A stretch of 64,000 nucleotides of DNA from positions 1-64,000 of the forward strand of contig JBEKAB010000011.1 in NCBI GenBank assembly GCA_050018415.1, in the 5' to 3' direction. This stretch comes from UBA1161 sp002311745. GTDB taxonomy: Bacteria; Planctomycetota; Phycisphaerae; Tepidisphaerales; Tepidisphaeraceae. Positions within the stretch are counted from its first letter, which is position 1. Each line of letters starts with the position of its first letter. Positions 41,061-50,167 of the stretch are shown here, piece by piece. The notes beneath the pieces are model-generated. The model saw nothing but the letters and a program-made list of their open reading frames with translations, was not told the DNA's origin and made no database searches. Position numbers and translations under genes: made by a program.

Positions 41061-41975
41061 ATGAAGCGTCTACTACGCGTCGGGAGATTCTCCCGCTGCA
41101 GGGCGGGGGGTTTTACCCTGGTCGAGTTGCTGGTGGTCATCGGCATCATCGCCCTGTTGGTGTCGATTCTGTTGCCCAGCTTGAACAAGGCCAAGGAAAT
41201 GGCCAACCGGGTCAAGTGCGCCAGCAACCTGAAGCAGATCGGGCAGGCCATATTGATGTACACCAACGAGAACCACTCCAATTTCCCGCGGACGTATTGG
41301 GTGGCCAACAGCATCCCCGTTGACCTGGGCTATCAGGCTTCCGGGGCCAGCGCGGCTGGTTTGACCGATCCGTTCTCGTCGTCGGATTGTCAAGTGGCCA
41401 TGGGCGGTAATACGATCAATAACGTGCCGCAGTCCCTGTTCCTGCTGCTCAGAACCGAAGAGGTCACCTCGGCGGTGTTTGTGTGCCCCAGCGCCCCTCA
41501 GACACAGGACACCTTTGGCGGTGGCGTGAACACGGCGCTGAACCAGATCAACTTCACGAACATCGCCCAGAACCTGAGTTACAGCTATGCCTGCAACTAT
41601 CCGGACACGACGGCCTTGGGCGAGGGGTTCCGCATGATGGGGGGCATGGAGCCGAGCTTTGCGGTGGCGGCGGACATCAACCCCGGCACCGCGGGACCCG
41701 GGGGCAACGATAACGTGTTGGGGATCAACACCAGCAGTTCGTCCCAGGACATGAAGATGGGCAACAGCAACAATCACAGCAAGGAGGGCATGAACGTGCT
41801 GTTTGCCGACGGCCACGTGGACTGGGAGACCAACCCGTTCTGCGGAACGAGCCGGGACAACATCTACACCCGCGGTGGCCCGGCCTTTGGCTTGCGCTAC
41901 GACCAGCAGGATTTGGTTGCGCCTCCGTACGCGGCCAACGACAGCGTGCTACTGCCGACGGAGAACGACGACTAG
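41061..41975 (+). CDS. Type II secretion/type IV pilin-like protein with Planctomycete H-x9-DG-type tail
   Basis: The 304-residue protein has a prepilin leader: basic residues 1-16 then GGFTLVELLVVIGIIALLVS with the cleavage Gly and Glu+5, and the C-terminal FADGHVDW block near residue 252 typical of the abundant Planctomycete pseudopilins. The leader would be cut and methylated by prepilin peptidase and the helix packed in a pseudopilus or surface fibre. It has its own promoter, ribosome binding site and strong terminator, so it is monocistronic. Confidence 0.9.
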   Translation: MKRLLRVGRFSRCRAGGFTLVELLVVIGIIALLVSILLPSLNKAKEMANRVKCASNLKQIGQAILMYTNENHSNFPRTYWVANSIPVDLGYQASGASAAGLTDPFSSSDCQVAMGGNTINNVPQSLFLLLRTEEVTSAVFVCPSAPQTQDTFGGGVNTALNQINFTNIAQNLSYSYACNYPDTTALGEGFRMMGGMEPSFAVAADINPGTAGPGGNDNVLGINTSSSSQDMKMGNSNNHSKEGMNVLFADGHVDWETNPFCGTSRDNIYTRGGPAFGLRYDQQDLVAPPYAANDSVLLPTENDD

Positions 41976-42011
41976 GTCGCGCGTCGACGTACCACACGTA
42001 GGATGATCTCA

Positions 42012-42044
42012 GGGGCCCGCCTTTTGGGGCGGGCCCCTTTATTT
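42012..42044 (+). terminator. Rho-independent terminator of the pseudopilin gene
   Basis: GGGGCCCGCC and GGCGGGCCCC form a perfect 10-bp stem with a 6-base loop, followed by TTTATTT. Confidence 0.9.
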
Positions 42045-42072
42045 GCCTGCCGCGGGGTTTAAGCTGGTGGAC

Positions 42073-42552
42073 ATGGAAAAGGTGCTCCCGCCGCAGACCG
42101 AACGCGGGGCCGGGTTCGAACCGGCGCGGGTGCGCCAGTTCACGATCTTTCTGGAGAACCGGGTCGGCCGGCTGCAAGCGCTGGTCCGCGCCCTGGAGCA
42201 GGCGGACGATCCGATCCGGGCCTTGACGATCGAGGAATCGGCGGATGCGGCGCTGGTGCGGCTGATCTGCGCCGACGCCGATGCCGCCCGCGAAGCGCTC
42301 CGGCAGGCCGCCTTTTCTTTCAGCGAATCCGAGCTGATCGCCGTGGAATTCCCCAAACGCAACGCCCAGCCGCTGATCTCCATTTGCTCGGCCCTGCTGG
42401 CGGCGGAAATCAATATTCATTACTTGTATCCGTTTCTGCTGCGACCGCGGGGACCCGCATTAGCGCTTTACGTGGATGACCCCACGGTGGCCGCCCAGCA
42501 GCTCATTCGCAAAGGCTTCACGCTGATCGCCGATAGCGACTTGAGAAAATAG
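42073..42552 (+). CDS. ACT-domain protein
   Basis: The 159-residue protein consists of two ACT-like units: RQFTIFLENRVGRLQALVRAL near residue 20 and ISICSALLAAEINIHYLYPFL near 105, the usual beta-alpha-beta pattern for small-ligand sensing. Stand-alone ACT proteins often respond to amino acids. Start at the ATG of MEKVLPPQ; a GTG two codons upstream is possible. The ligand is unknown. Confidence 0.75.
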   Translation: MEKVLPPQTERGAGFEPARVRQFTIFLENRVGRLQALVRALEQADDPIRALTIEESADAALVRLICADADAAREALRQAAFSFSESELIAVEFPKRNAQPLISICSALLAAEINIHYLYPFLLRPRGPALALYVDDPTVAAQQLIRKGFTLIADSDLRK

Positions 42553-42613
42553 CGTCGGCTTTTTGTCGACACGGCTTACAGCGGCGCCTGGGCAGTTGCC
42601 GATATTGCCGGTG

Positions 42614-43684
42614 ATGAAAACTCCGCCGGATGGCCGCCGATTCAACGTCCACGGACTGGCCGTTCACCTGCAGGCGCGCTGTCCCGACCTGCAATGTCAA
42701 ATTGATCACATCTTTGCACCATTTGTCGGCGACGATTCTGCCGGCCAGATCGTGACCGCGTGGGGGAGCGTTAACGCGTTTGATCCGGCGGAGGTGTTTC
42801 GGTGCGTCAGCTCCGCGGCCAGGGCCGTCGGCCGCGTGGATGATCTTGCGGAACTGTATCGACTCGGGGAGCGCTATTGGCTGGTGGATGATCGCTGGGG
42901 CATGTGCCAACTGGATCTGCTCAAGCACCAGTGGCGCAGTTGGGTGGTGCCGCACAGGACGTTGGATGCGGTGCGCTGCGTGGAAGCGGCGGTGATTTGG
43001 CCGATGGCGCAACTGCTGAAAATGCGCGGTCTGGAGCTGATCCCGGCGGTCGCGGTGCAGCGCGACGGTTGGGGGGCGCTGATCCTGGGGCCGTACGGGC
43101 TGGGGCGAGAGTTGGCGTGCCTGATTCGCTCCGGTTTTGGCGCCATCGGCCAGCGATGGACGGCGTTGGCCGCCCGGGGCGAGGGCGTGCAACTGCTGCC
43201 GGTGCCCGGCCAGAGTGAGATGGTCCCGTGGACCTGGACTTCGCCGGATGCCGATGTTCAGCCGGCGTGGATCGATTTGGCCGCGGCCGCCCCCGGCGCG
43301 GATGGGGCGGTGTGCCGGGCGGTGTTCATCGTCGAGCCGGGGCGTCGGGCGGTGACGCGCGGGCGTACGCTGGCGGAGGCGGATGCGGCCCGGGCGCTAC
43401 GCCGTGCCTGGCCGATGGTCGAACTGCCGCCGGGCCGGCGACGCCCCCGCGACATGGCGGCGGCGCTGGCGCGGCAGTGCCGATGCCTGTCCGTTCAGCT
43501 TTCCGGCCGGGCGGAAGATTTCGTGCCGTTGGTCGAGTCAGAACGCAAACGCAGCCGCGATATCCACAAAATTCAACTGACTTTGGGTGCCGGTGTGCGC
43601 GACCACGGGCGCCAACGTCTCATCTCAGCCCCGCATGTACATGCGGGGCTACGAGCATCGCTCTACTCGTCATCCACTCGTTGA
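42614..43684 (+). CDS. HprK-like protein with degenerate P-loop
   Basis: The 356-residue protein resembles the HPr-kinase-like superfamily: RDGWGALILGPYGLGREL near residue 155 occupies the place of the P-loop, but the lysine of GxxGxGK is missing (Arg-Glu instead). A long N-terminal region precedes it. ATP binding is therefore doubtful, and a binding or scaffold role is possible. Its last residues are encoded through a 24-bp palindrome, and it overlaps the 3' end of the convergent repressor gene by 22 bases. Confidence 0.5.
   Translation: MKTPPDGRRFNVHGLAVHLQARCPDLQCQIDHIFAPFVGDDSAGQIVTAWGSVNAFDPAEVFRCVSSAARAVGRVDDLAELYRLGERYWLVDDRWGMCQLDLLKHQWRSWVVPHRTLDAVRCVEAAVIWPMAQLLKMRGLELIPAVAVQRDGWGALILGPYGLGRELACLIRSGFGAIGQRWTALAARGEGVQLLPVPGQSEMVPWTWTSPDADVQPAWIDLAAAAPGADGAVCRAVFIVEPGRRAVTRGRTLAEADAARALRRAWPMVELPPGRRRPRDMAAALARQCRCLSVQLSGRAEDFVPLVESERKRSRDIHKIQLTLGAGVRDHGRQRLISAPHVHAGLRASLYSSSTR
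43627..43650. repeat. 24-bp perfect palindrome
   Basis: AGCCCCGCATGT and ACATGCGGGGCT are exact complements, centred on GTAC. It lies inside the 3' end of the HprK-like gene, close to its stop codon, and would fold as a hairpin in both strands' RNA. GGCTAC follows, as in other palindromes here. Confidence 0.85.
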
Positions 43685-44502
43685 TATCGGTAGATGGCGC
43701 GATACAGGCCGGCGACCTGGTCGCAGCGCACGATGGTGGGACGATGGCGCTCGTTGCGCGGCTGAAGGCGGAGGACCGGAACGCGGCTCTGCTCATCCGT
43801 TTCGAAAAAGATGCGCTTGAACGTCGTCTGGCCATCGCCGAAACGCACGAAGCAGTCGTCGCCGTTGCGCGGCGGCAAGGCGGGAGAAAAAATCACGATG
43901 TCGCCGTCGCGGTACTTGGGCGTCATGCTGTCGCCGTGCACGCGGGCGGCAAAGGCATCCTTATCCGAAATGTCCGGGCAGCCAACGTACTGATCGGCCA
44001 CTCGCGGCGGATACGACAGATCGGTGAAATCCTTCGGATAACCGGCCGCGACGCGATTGATGACCGGCACGGCGTTGCTGGCGACTTTTTCCAAACCGCC
44101 GCCGGCGCCAACCACCAACTCCTGCAAGACGCCGGACAAATACGCGGCATCCAGATCGACCGGCGCCGCGCCACCGTCCGCCGCGGGGGAGTTGGGCGGC
44201 TTGAGTTCCATGTTGACCAGGGCGGCGCCGCCCGCCTTGCCGTCGGCCAGGAGCTTGCCCAGAACGGCGCGCACGTCGCGCGGCGTGCGCTGCAAGTGGG
44301 CCTGCGTCAGCAGATCGCCGTCGCCAAAGCCCAGGGTTTGCTCCAGGCGACGTAGCTTTTCGTCGCTTGGCGGATTGAGAACTCGGCCTGTTTCGATCAG
44401 GGACAGATACGGCTTGGAGATTCCGCTACGGCCGGCCAGCTCATCCAACGTCAATCCCAGCCGGCGCCGCTGCTTGCGAATTCTGGGGCCTAAAGGTTCC
44501 AT
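43663..44502 (-). CDS. LexA/CI-type self-cleaving repressor (HTH plus S24 peptidase)
   Basis: The 279-residue protein has an Xre-type helix-turn-helix at residues 5-60 (LGLTLDELAGRSGISKPYLSLIE) and an S24 peptidase domain at the C-terminus. Cleavage-site Ala-Gly is in RVAAGYP near 153, the catalytic Ser in HGDSMTPKYRDGD near 190 and Lys in FKRIF near 227. It should repress target genes and self-cleave upon RecA or another signal. GTG at 44508 or ATG at 44502 can start it. Regulated genes are not evident; autoregulation is likely. Confidence 0.88.
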   Translation of the reverse strand: MEPLGPRIRKQRRRLGLTLDELAGRSGISKPYLSLIETGRVLNPPSDEKLRRLEQTLGFGDGDLLTQAHLQRTPRDVRAVLGKLLADGKAGGAALVNMELKPPNSPAADGGAAPVDLDAAYLSGVLQELVVGAGGGLEKVASNAVPVINRVAAGYPKDFTDLSYPPRVADQYVGCPDISDKDAFAARVHGDSMTPKYRDGDIVIFSPALPPRNGDDCFVRFGDGQTTFKRIFFETDEQSRVPVLRLQPRNERHRPTIVRCDQVAGLYRAIYRYQRVDDE

Positions 44503-44508
44503 GTCCAC

Positions 44509-44645
44509 AACGCTGACGTGGAATATTAGATCAGTTTATCAGACGTTAATCTAGCCTATGGTACTTCAAAAAGCAAGAAAAATTCCAAACAGACACCTAA
44601 CATTTATCGTTTCGAGGGACACGGTTCAATGGGGATAAAACAGGC
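44509..44645 (-). promoter_or_regulatory. AT-rich control region upstream of the LexA/CI-like repressor
   Basis: This short AT-rich stretch precedes the repressor. It holds TAGAT-N17-ATCTA (44527-44553) as an inverted repeat, and on the minus strand TTGCTT and TAGATT 17 bases apart. An operator bound by the repressor itself is plausible but only inferred. Confidence 0.35.
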
Positions 44646-46466
44646 TTAGAAGGGCGGATGTTTTTTCGCCAATTCGGCAGCGGTGCCCAGCGGCGGGCTT
44701 AAAGGGTTCTGCTGGCGAAACACCGCGCCGCGATCATAGAGATAAAAGACCCGATCGGGCTGCCGCTGGGCGTAATAGCGGTACAGCTTCCAGTTTTGTT
44801 CTTCGCCCAGGTCGCGGGCATGAACGATCAGGGCATCGTCCGGCCAGGCGGTCTGATCGTTGTAGACCATCTCCGCGTGCGGCGTGGAATTCTCGAAATC
44901 GAATCGAAACATGACGACGGCGGGCTGGCGCGGCAGCCGTTCCAATGTGTTGCTGGCGATAGGGCCTTCCGTGCCTTGCCAGAATGTTCGCGAACGGGGG
45001 TTAACCGTCAGGACATAAGTGTCGATCGCCCAGATCGAATAGCCGGCCAGCGCGATCGTCACAAAAGTGAAGGCCGTCCAGACGGCTGATCGGTATCGCC
45101 CCGCGGCCTTCTCGGCCGCTTCCAGCGAGACCAGCACCAGCACAATCGCGCAGGGAACCACCGGGAGCAGGTAGTGAACGAAATAAAAGACGAAGAAGAC
45201 GTAGAAGCACAGAAAAAGCAGCAGCGGGATCGCCAGCACGGCGCGCCCTCGGTTCCATCGGCCGATCGCCGCCACCGGCACAAGCACCAGCAACCACGGG
45301 TTCAGGAGCAATCCGCCGACCGTCATGCGCAGCCGCGCGCGCATCCATTCCTCGGGGATGTTGGCGACGGTGTGCTCGCGGTACCTGGGCCAGATCCAGA
45401 TCTCGTTCATGAATTGTTTTTCGCGGCACGAGGGTTTGGGGACGTTGTTCCAGTCGATGTGGTGAAATCCCGCCATGGGTGCGGGGTAGTTTTGCGCGAC
45501 GTAAAGATCGGCAGGGAACTGGGTCAGCTTGCCGGTGATTCCCAGGTTTTGGATCGCCTGCAGGACCAGAAACGGCGCCGCGGCCAGCAGCACGCTCGCC
45601 AGGGAGCGGGCCCACACCGCGGGGCGGTGGCCGCGCAGGTCCAGCAGCATGGCCACGCCGATGGGGATGGCGTAGCAGAGCGCCTCGACGGGCCGCGTGA
45701 TCGCCGCCCATCCCGCGGCAACCCCCATGGCGACGGCCCAGCCAACGGTCTTGCTCTGACGCCAACGCAGCAGCGCCAGAACCATCAGCAAATCCAGCAT
45801 CAGCGAAGGGGCCTGCGACAGCAGCGAGTGCGAAGCATCCATGCAAATCCGCAAGGCGATCAGCATCACGACAGCGAGGATCGCCTTGGCGCTGTCGAAC
45901 AGGTGGTCGATGACCGCGTACAAAAGGGCGGCGGCGATGAGGATGACCAGGAGGGTCATGATCCAGAACGGGATGCCGAGCCAGACGATCGGCAGCATCA
46001 TCAGTGCCGTGCCGGGGAAGTAGATCGACGCGTAGACCGGGTGCATGAGGACGTAGTAAGTGTCGAAGAACGGCTGGATATCGGGCGGAAAAGAATGCAT
46101 CCAGAGCCGGCCATGGGCCAGCATCTGGGTCTGGATCATGTAGGAATGTTCGTCCTGCAGTTCCAGGCGGCGGTGGGCCGTCAAGTAGCAATCCAGCCCA
46201 AGAGGAATGGCGACGAGAAGCATCGCACCGGCTGCCCCCAGCAGGCGCCGGGAGGCCAAGGCGCGGTTCAGGGCATCGGCGACGGCCTGGACCTTGGAGC
46301 GAAGGGGCGGGAGGCAGGCGACGGCGATGGCAACGGCGGCGACGATCAGTTGCCGCGTGCGCAGCGTCTTGGAGACCTCCGGCAGGTCCCCGAAAAACCA
46401 GGCCGCGGTCGCCCCGATCCCAAGCAGAACGATGCAGACGACGCTGAAAGCACGGCGGGATCTCAT
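44646..46466 (-). CDS. GT-C-like multi-pass membrane protein
   Basis: The 606-residue protein has about eleven membrane helices, with an acidic loop LQDEHSYMIQTQMLAHGRLW near residue 102 that looks like the catalytic Asp-Glu of GT-C transferases, and a soluble C-terminal tail. The exact enzyme is unknown. It is a paralogue of the preceding gene, whose stop TGA overlaps this ATG by four bases. The sugar operon upstream suggests a role in surface glycan or glycoprotein assembly. Confidence 0.72.
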   Translation of the reverse strand: MRSRRAFSVVCIVLLGIGATAAWFFGDLPEVSKTLRTRQLIVAAVAIAVACLPPLRSKVQAVADALNRALASRRLLGAAGAMLLVAIPLGLDCYLTAHRRLELQDEHSYMIQTQMLAHGRLWMHSFPPDIQPFFDTYYVLMHPVYASIYFPGTALMMLPIVWLGIPFWIMTLLVILIAAALLYAVIDHLFDSAKAILAVVMLIALRICMDASHSLLSQAPSLMLDLLMVLALLRWRQSKTVGWAVAMGVAAGWAAITRPVEALCYAIPIGVAMLLDLRGHRPAVWARSLASVLLAAAPFLVLQAIQNLGITGKLTQFPADLYVAQNYPAPMAGFHHIDWNNVPKPSCREKQFMNEIWIWPRYREHTVANIPEEWMRARLRMTVGGLLLNPWLLVLVPVAAIGRWNRGRAVLAIPLLLFLCFYVFFVFYFVHYLLPVVPCAIVLVLVSLEAAEKAAGRYRSAVWTAFTFVTIALAGYSIWAIDTYVLTVNPRSRTFWQGTEGPIASNTLERLPRQPAVVMFRFDFENSTPHAEMVYNDQTAWPDDALIVHARDLGEEQNWKLYRYYAQRQPDRVFYLYDRGAVFRQQNPLSPPLGTAAELAKKHPPF

Positions 46467-48268
46467 GGCTGGGTGCGGTAAGAGGCGGCAAGCTGGCGCA
46501 CGGTTCCAAGGGGCTGACTTAGGGGCAAGTTGCGGTAAAGGCGATGGCCGCGGTCATAGAAATAGACCACGCGATCAGGCTGCCGCCGGGCGTAGTATTC
46601 GACCAAGTCGCGATCGCGCTGCATGCCCAGGTCCTGGGCACGGACGATCGGGGCGTCATCTGGCCAAGCCACGTCGTTATAGACCTGCTCATCATGAATA
46701 TTGGATTTGTCCGGATCGAAGCGGAAAAACACCAGGGCCGGCGGAGGGACGGCGGCCAGCACGTTGGCGGCAAGCTCGGATTCAAGAAACTGCGACAGAG
46801 GCGCGGCGGTCCGGTCAATTTGCGGCAGGGAAGCGACCGATACCGTGCCGAGGGCCACCAACAGGAAAGTGAAGATCATCGGCCGGACCCGCGGGAAGGA
46901 TTTTTCCAGAGCATCCCACGCCATCAAAATCAGACAAAGAAACATGGGCATCATCGCCGTGGTGTAATGATCCAGGTAAAAGACGAAGGCGGCGTAGCAC
47001 AGGAGCATGAGCACAAGCGAGCCGACGATGACGCCCCGGCGAATTTCCCACAAGGACAAAAACGCCACGGGCAGCAGGATCATGAAGGTGCCGTTGGGCA
47101 ACACGTTCACGAGCGTCTGGCGGAGCCGCGATGGGGACCATTGGTTTGCCCGCGACGGCCACCACTCCAAAGGCAGATTGGAGATGCGGTGCTCCTGGTA
47201 CGCCGGGAGGATCCATTGTTTCATCGCCGCCTGCTTGGCCGGTAGCGGGGATTGCGGGACCTTGGCCGGATCGACGTGATAGAAGCCGAGCATGGGGGCG
47301 GGATAGTTGCGAGCGACATAGTAATCGGATGGGAACGTGTGCCACGATCCTGTGACGCCGATGTTTTGAATGATCTGCAGGGCCAAGAACGGCGAAACGC
47401 CCAGGAGGATGGTGGCGGAGGTGCGCAGGATGAGGCGAGGCTGGCGGCGCAGTTCCCAGAGCAGGGCCAAGCCGACGGCCGCCGCGACGCACAGAGCATC
47501 GAGCGGCCGGGTGATGCCGCTGTATCCGGCCACAGCGCCCATGAGCAGGGCCCATCGCGCCTGCCGCTGACCCCGCCAGCGCAGAAACGCCCAAAACAGC
47601 AGCAGTTCCGCCAGCAACTGCGGCGATTCCGACAGGGCCATCAGCGACGTTCTTCGAAAGGTGTAAAGCGAAAGGAGCATCAGCACGGCGATCAGAGCAC
47701 GCACGCCGCCGAACAGTTCCTCCATGAGCAGAAAAAAAAGCGCGGCGGCGATGGACGCGCTCAGCGCCGGCATGAACCAGAAGGGAAGACCCAGCCACAC
47801 GCCCAGCACGAGCATCATCGCGGTGCCAGGGAAATAAATCGACGCGTAGACGCGGTCGACGATCAGATGAAAGGAGTCGAAGAAGGGGGCAATTTGCGGA
47901 GGATAGGGGTGCATCCAGAGCCGGCCGCGGGCCAACATGTGCCCCTGGATCAGATAGGAATGCTCATCGTGAAACTTGGGATAAAGCTGCTCGGAGTACT
48001 GGTACGCCTGGAGCAACAAATAGAGCAAGACGGCGAGGGCAACCGCCAGCGCCGTGACTGGGCGGCGGCGGTGCAGCAGAGCGTCTGTGGCGGCGGCGCC
48101 GGCCGCGATCAGGCGGCTCAGCGGCCAGATCAGGGCGATCCCGCCGGATACAGCCAGGATCGTGAGGTGATAATAATGCCCCCAATTGCCGCCCAGCACC
48201 AGCAGCCACAGTTCCGCCCCGAACAGGATCAGGCCCAGGGCAAGAAATTGACGCAGCCAATTGCGCAT
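46463..48268 (-). CDS. GT-C-like multi-pass membrane protein (paralogue)
   Basis: The 601-residue protein shares layout and motifs with the downstream gene: FHDEHSYLIQGHMLARGRLW near residue 97, RVYASIYFPGTAMM and eleven hydrophobic helices. The ATG before RNWLRQFLALG is used; earlier codons lack a hydrophobic start. A gap of 46 bases separates it from the DegT aminotransferase gene on the same strand, so it probably belongs to the same operon. Function inferred from family only. Confidence 0.72.
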   Translation of the reverse strand: MRNWLRQFLALGLILFGAELWLLVLGGNWGHYYHLTILAVSGGIALIWPLSRLIAAGAAATDALLHRRRPVTALAVALAVLLYLLLQAYQYSEQLYPKFHDEHSYLIQGHMLARGRLWMHPYPPQIAPFFDSFHLIVDRVYASIYFPGTAMMLVLGVWLGLPFWFMPALSASIAAALFFLLMEELFGGVRALIAVLMLLSLYTFRRTSLMALSESPQLLAELLLFWAFLRWRGQRQARWALLMGAVAGYSGITRPLDALCVAAAVGLALLWELRRQPRLILRTSATILLGVSPFLALQIIQNIGVTGSWHTFPSDYYVARNYPAPMLGFYHVDPAKVPQSPLPAKQAAMKQWILPAYQEHRISNLPLEWWPSRANQWSPSRLRQTLVNVLPNGTFMILLPVAFLSLWEIRRGVIVGSLVLMLLCYAAFVFYLDHYTTAMMPMFLCLILMAWDALEKSFPRVRPMIFTFLLVALGTVSVASLPQIDRTAAPLSQFLESELAANVLAAVPPPALVFFRFDPDKSNIHDEQVYNDVAWPDDAPIVRAQDLGMQRDRDLVEYYARRQPDRVVYFYDRGHRLYRNLPLSQPLGTVRQLAASYRTQP

Positions 48269-48314
48269 CGCGTGGTCGGGATCAATCCTCGCGGCGGGGA
48301 TGCCGCGGCATGGG

Positions 48315-49421
48315 TCAAGTCCGCTCGAACTCCTCAATCAAGCCGCAAACGCGTTCGATCTGCTGCGGCGTCATGGTGGGAAACATCGGCAAGGAAAGAA
48401 CGCGGGAAGCGAGGCTCTCGGTGACCGGCAGCGCCCCGCGGCCAATGCCCAGCGATTGATAGCAGTCTTGAAGATGCACGGGGATGGGGTAGTGCAAGCC
48501 CGTGGACACACCGTTGCGCTGCAGATGCGCGGCCAGGGCGTCGCGCGACGGGTGCTGAATCACGTACAGATGATAAACGTGATCGCGCTGCGGGCCGACC
48601 TTGGGCAGCACCAGGCGATCCAAGCGCGAGAGCCGCCGATCGTAATGAGCGGCCGCGGCGCGGCGGGCGGCGTTCCACGCATCCAGATGCGCCAGCTTCA
48701 CGCGCAAAATCGCGGCCTGGAGCGTGTCCAGCCGGCGGTTGTAGGCCAGGAAGACGTGGTGGTATTTTTCGCGCTGGCCGTAGTTGCGGAGCATGCGCAC
48801 TTTTTCCGCCAGGTCGGGGTTGTTGGTGAGCAGCATTCCCCCGTCGCCGAAGGCCCCCAGATTTTTGGCCGGATAGAAGCTGAAGCATCCGGCATCGCCC
48901 AGGGTTCCGACTCGTTGGCCGCGATAACGCGCCCCGTGCGCTTGGGCGGCATCCTCGATCACCAGGAGATGGTGCCGCCGGGCGATGTCCAAAATGGAAT
49001 CCATGTCCGCGGCCTGCCCGTAGAGATGCACGGGCAAAATCGCCTTGGTTCGCGGCGTGATGGCCGGCTCGATCTTCGACGGGTCCATCGTGCAGGTGTC
49101 CGGCGAGACGTCGACAAAGACCGGCCGGGCGCCGGTGAAGGAGATGCTCGAAACGGTCGCGATGAACGTGTGCGAGACGGTGATCACTTCATCGCCGGGG
49201 CCGACGCCCAACGCGCGCAGGGCAAGCTCCAGCGATGAGATTCCGCTGTCGACGCCGACGGCGCAGGCGGCGCCGCAGAAGGCCGCGAACTGCGCTTCGA
49301 AATCGCGCAGCTCCTGGCCCAGGATGAAATCGCCGCCGGCGATGACGCGGTCGATCGCCTGGCGAATCTCGGTTTCGCACGAGGCGTGCAGGGCGCTTAG
49401 ATCGACAAAGGGCACGCTCAT
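48315..49421 (-). CDS. DegT/DnrJ/EryC1/StrS-type sugar aminotransferase (WbpE/WlbC-like)
   Basis: This PLP enzyme transaminates a keto-sugar nucleotide. The 368-residue protein has SVPFVDLSALHA at the start, VDSGISSLELALRALG near 55, VIEDAAQAHGA near 155 and the PLP lysine in SFYPAKNLGAFGDGG near 185. With the Gfo/Idh oxidoreductase and the hexapeptide acetyltransferase two to three genes upstream it would complete the WbpB-WbpE-WbpD route to UDP-2,3-diacetamido-glucuronate, a Planctomycete or Gram-negative surface sugar. The pathway is inferred. It follows the GT2 gene by 17 bases. Confidence 0.9.
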   Translation of the reverse strand: MSVPFVDLSALHASCETEIRQAIDRVIAGGDFILGQELRDFEAQFAAFCGAACAVGVDSGISSLELALRALGVGPGDEVITVSHTFIATVSSISFTGARPVFVDVSPDTCTMDPSKIEPAITPRTKAILPVHLYGQAADMDSILDIARRHHLLVIEDAAQAHGARYRGQRVGTLGDAGCFSFYPAKNLGAFGDGGMLLTNNPDLAEKVRMLRNYGQREKYHHVFLAYNRRLDTLQAAILRVKLAHLDAWNAARRAAAAHYDRRLSRLDRLVLPKVGPQRDHVYHLYVIQHPSRDALAAHLQRNGVSTGLHYPIPVHLQDCYQSLGIGRGALPVTESLASRVLSLPMFPTMTPQQIERVCGLIEEFERT

Positions 49422-49438
49422 GAGTGGATCGTCCGATG

Positions 49439-50167
49439 CTAGCGGCGAAGTCCCAGTCCCAGGTAGATCACGGGCTTGAGGATACTCCACCAGCCGGAAA
49501 ATGGCTTCATCTTCGTGTAGCCCAGACTTTTGGACGGATAGATCTTGGTCACGGGCACTTCCACGTGCTTATAGCCCAGGCGGATCGTCTTGAACAGGAC
49601 GTACGGCTCCAGCTCGTACTGGTTGAGCCATTCCTGCCGCCAGTTGAGGCGCGGATCGCGCAGCACCTCGACGCGGATGGCGCGGAAGCCGTTGGTGCTT
49701 TCGGTCACCCATTTGCGGGCGGCGATGGAAAAGAGCAGGGGATGGAGCCGCGTGGCCGCGCGGCGATACAGGGGCATGCCACCGTGCTGGCCGCCGGCCA
49801 TGTGCCGTGATCCCTGCACGAAATCCGCCCCAGCGGCGGCGATGGGCTCCAGGAGACGCGGGATTTGGGTTGGATCATCCTTGTTGTTTCCGGCCATGAT
49901 CACGATCACGTCGTAGTGTTGGTCGATGGCGTATTGGAAAGCGCGCTTCATCATCGCGCCGATGCCGACGTTGACGGGGCTGGTGAGGATCTTGACGTTC
50001 AGCGATCGAATGGCGTCGATGGACCCGTCGGTCGAGCCATCGTCCATGACCAGCACGTCGTGATTCGTGGCGGCGAGAATGCGCTGAGTCGTCGTCTTGA
50101 TTTTTTCGCCCTCGTTGAAAGCGAAGGTGGCGACAAGGATTCTGAGCGCGGACGTGGCCTGGGTCAT
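49439..50167 (-). CDS. Glycosyltransferase family 2
   Basis: The 242-residue protein is a GT-A enzyme with ILVATFAFNEGEKI near residue 9, VMDDGSTDGS near 40 and VIMAGNNKDDP near 88. It resembles dolichyl-phosphate mannose synthase-like transferases, without a C-terminal membrane domain. It lies inside the sugar operon, with its ATG overlapping the stop of the acetyltransferase gene by four bases, and probably adds the operon's sugar to a lipid carrier. Upstream open frame to 50518 is shadow. Confidence 0.88.
   Translation of the reverse strand: MTQATSALRILVATFAFNEGEKIKTTTQRILAATNHDVLVMDDGSTDGSIDAIRSLNVKILTSPVNVGIGAMMKRAFQYAIDQHYDVIVIMAGNNKDDPTQIPRLLEPIAAAGADFVQGSRHMAGGQHGGMPLYRRAATRLHPLLFSIAARKWVTESTNGFRAIRVEVLRDPRLNWRQEWLNQYELEPYVLFKTIRLGYKHVEVPVTKIYPSKSLGYTKMKPFSGWWSILKPVIYLGLGLRR

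Noticed and set aside
42110..42135. GGTTCGAA-type sequence resembling a tRNA T-arm
   Set aside because: It lies inside the ACT-domain gene and no acceptor stem, D-arm or anticodon arm can be fitted around it.
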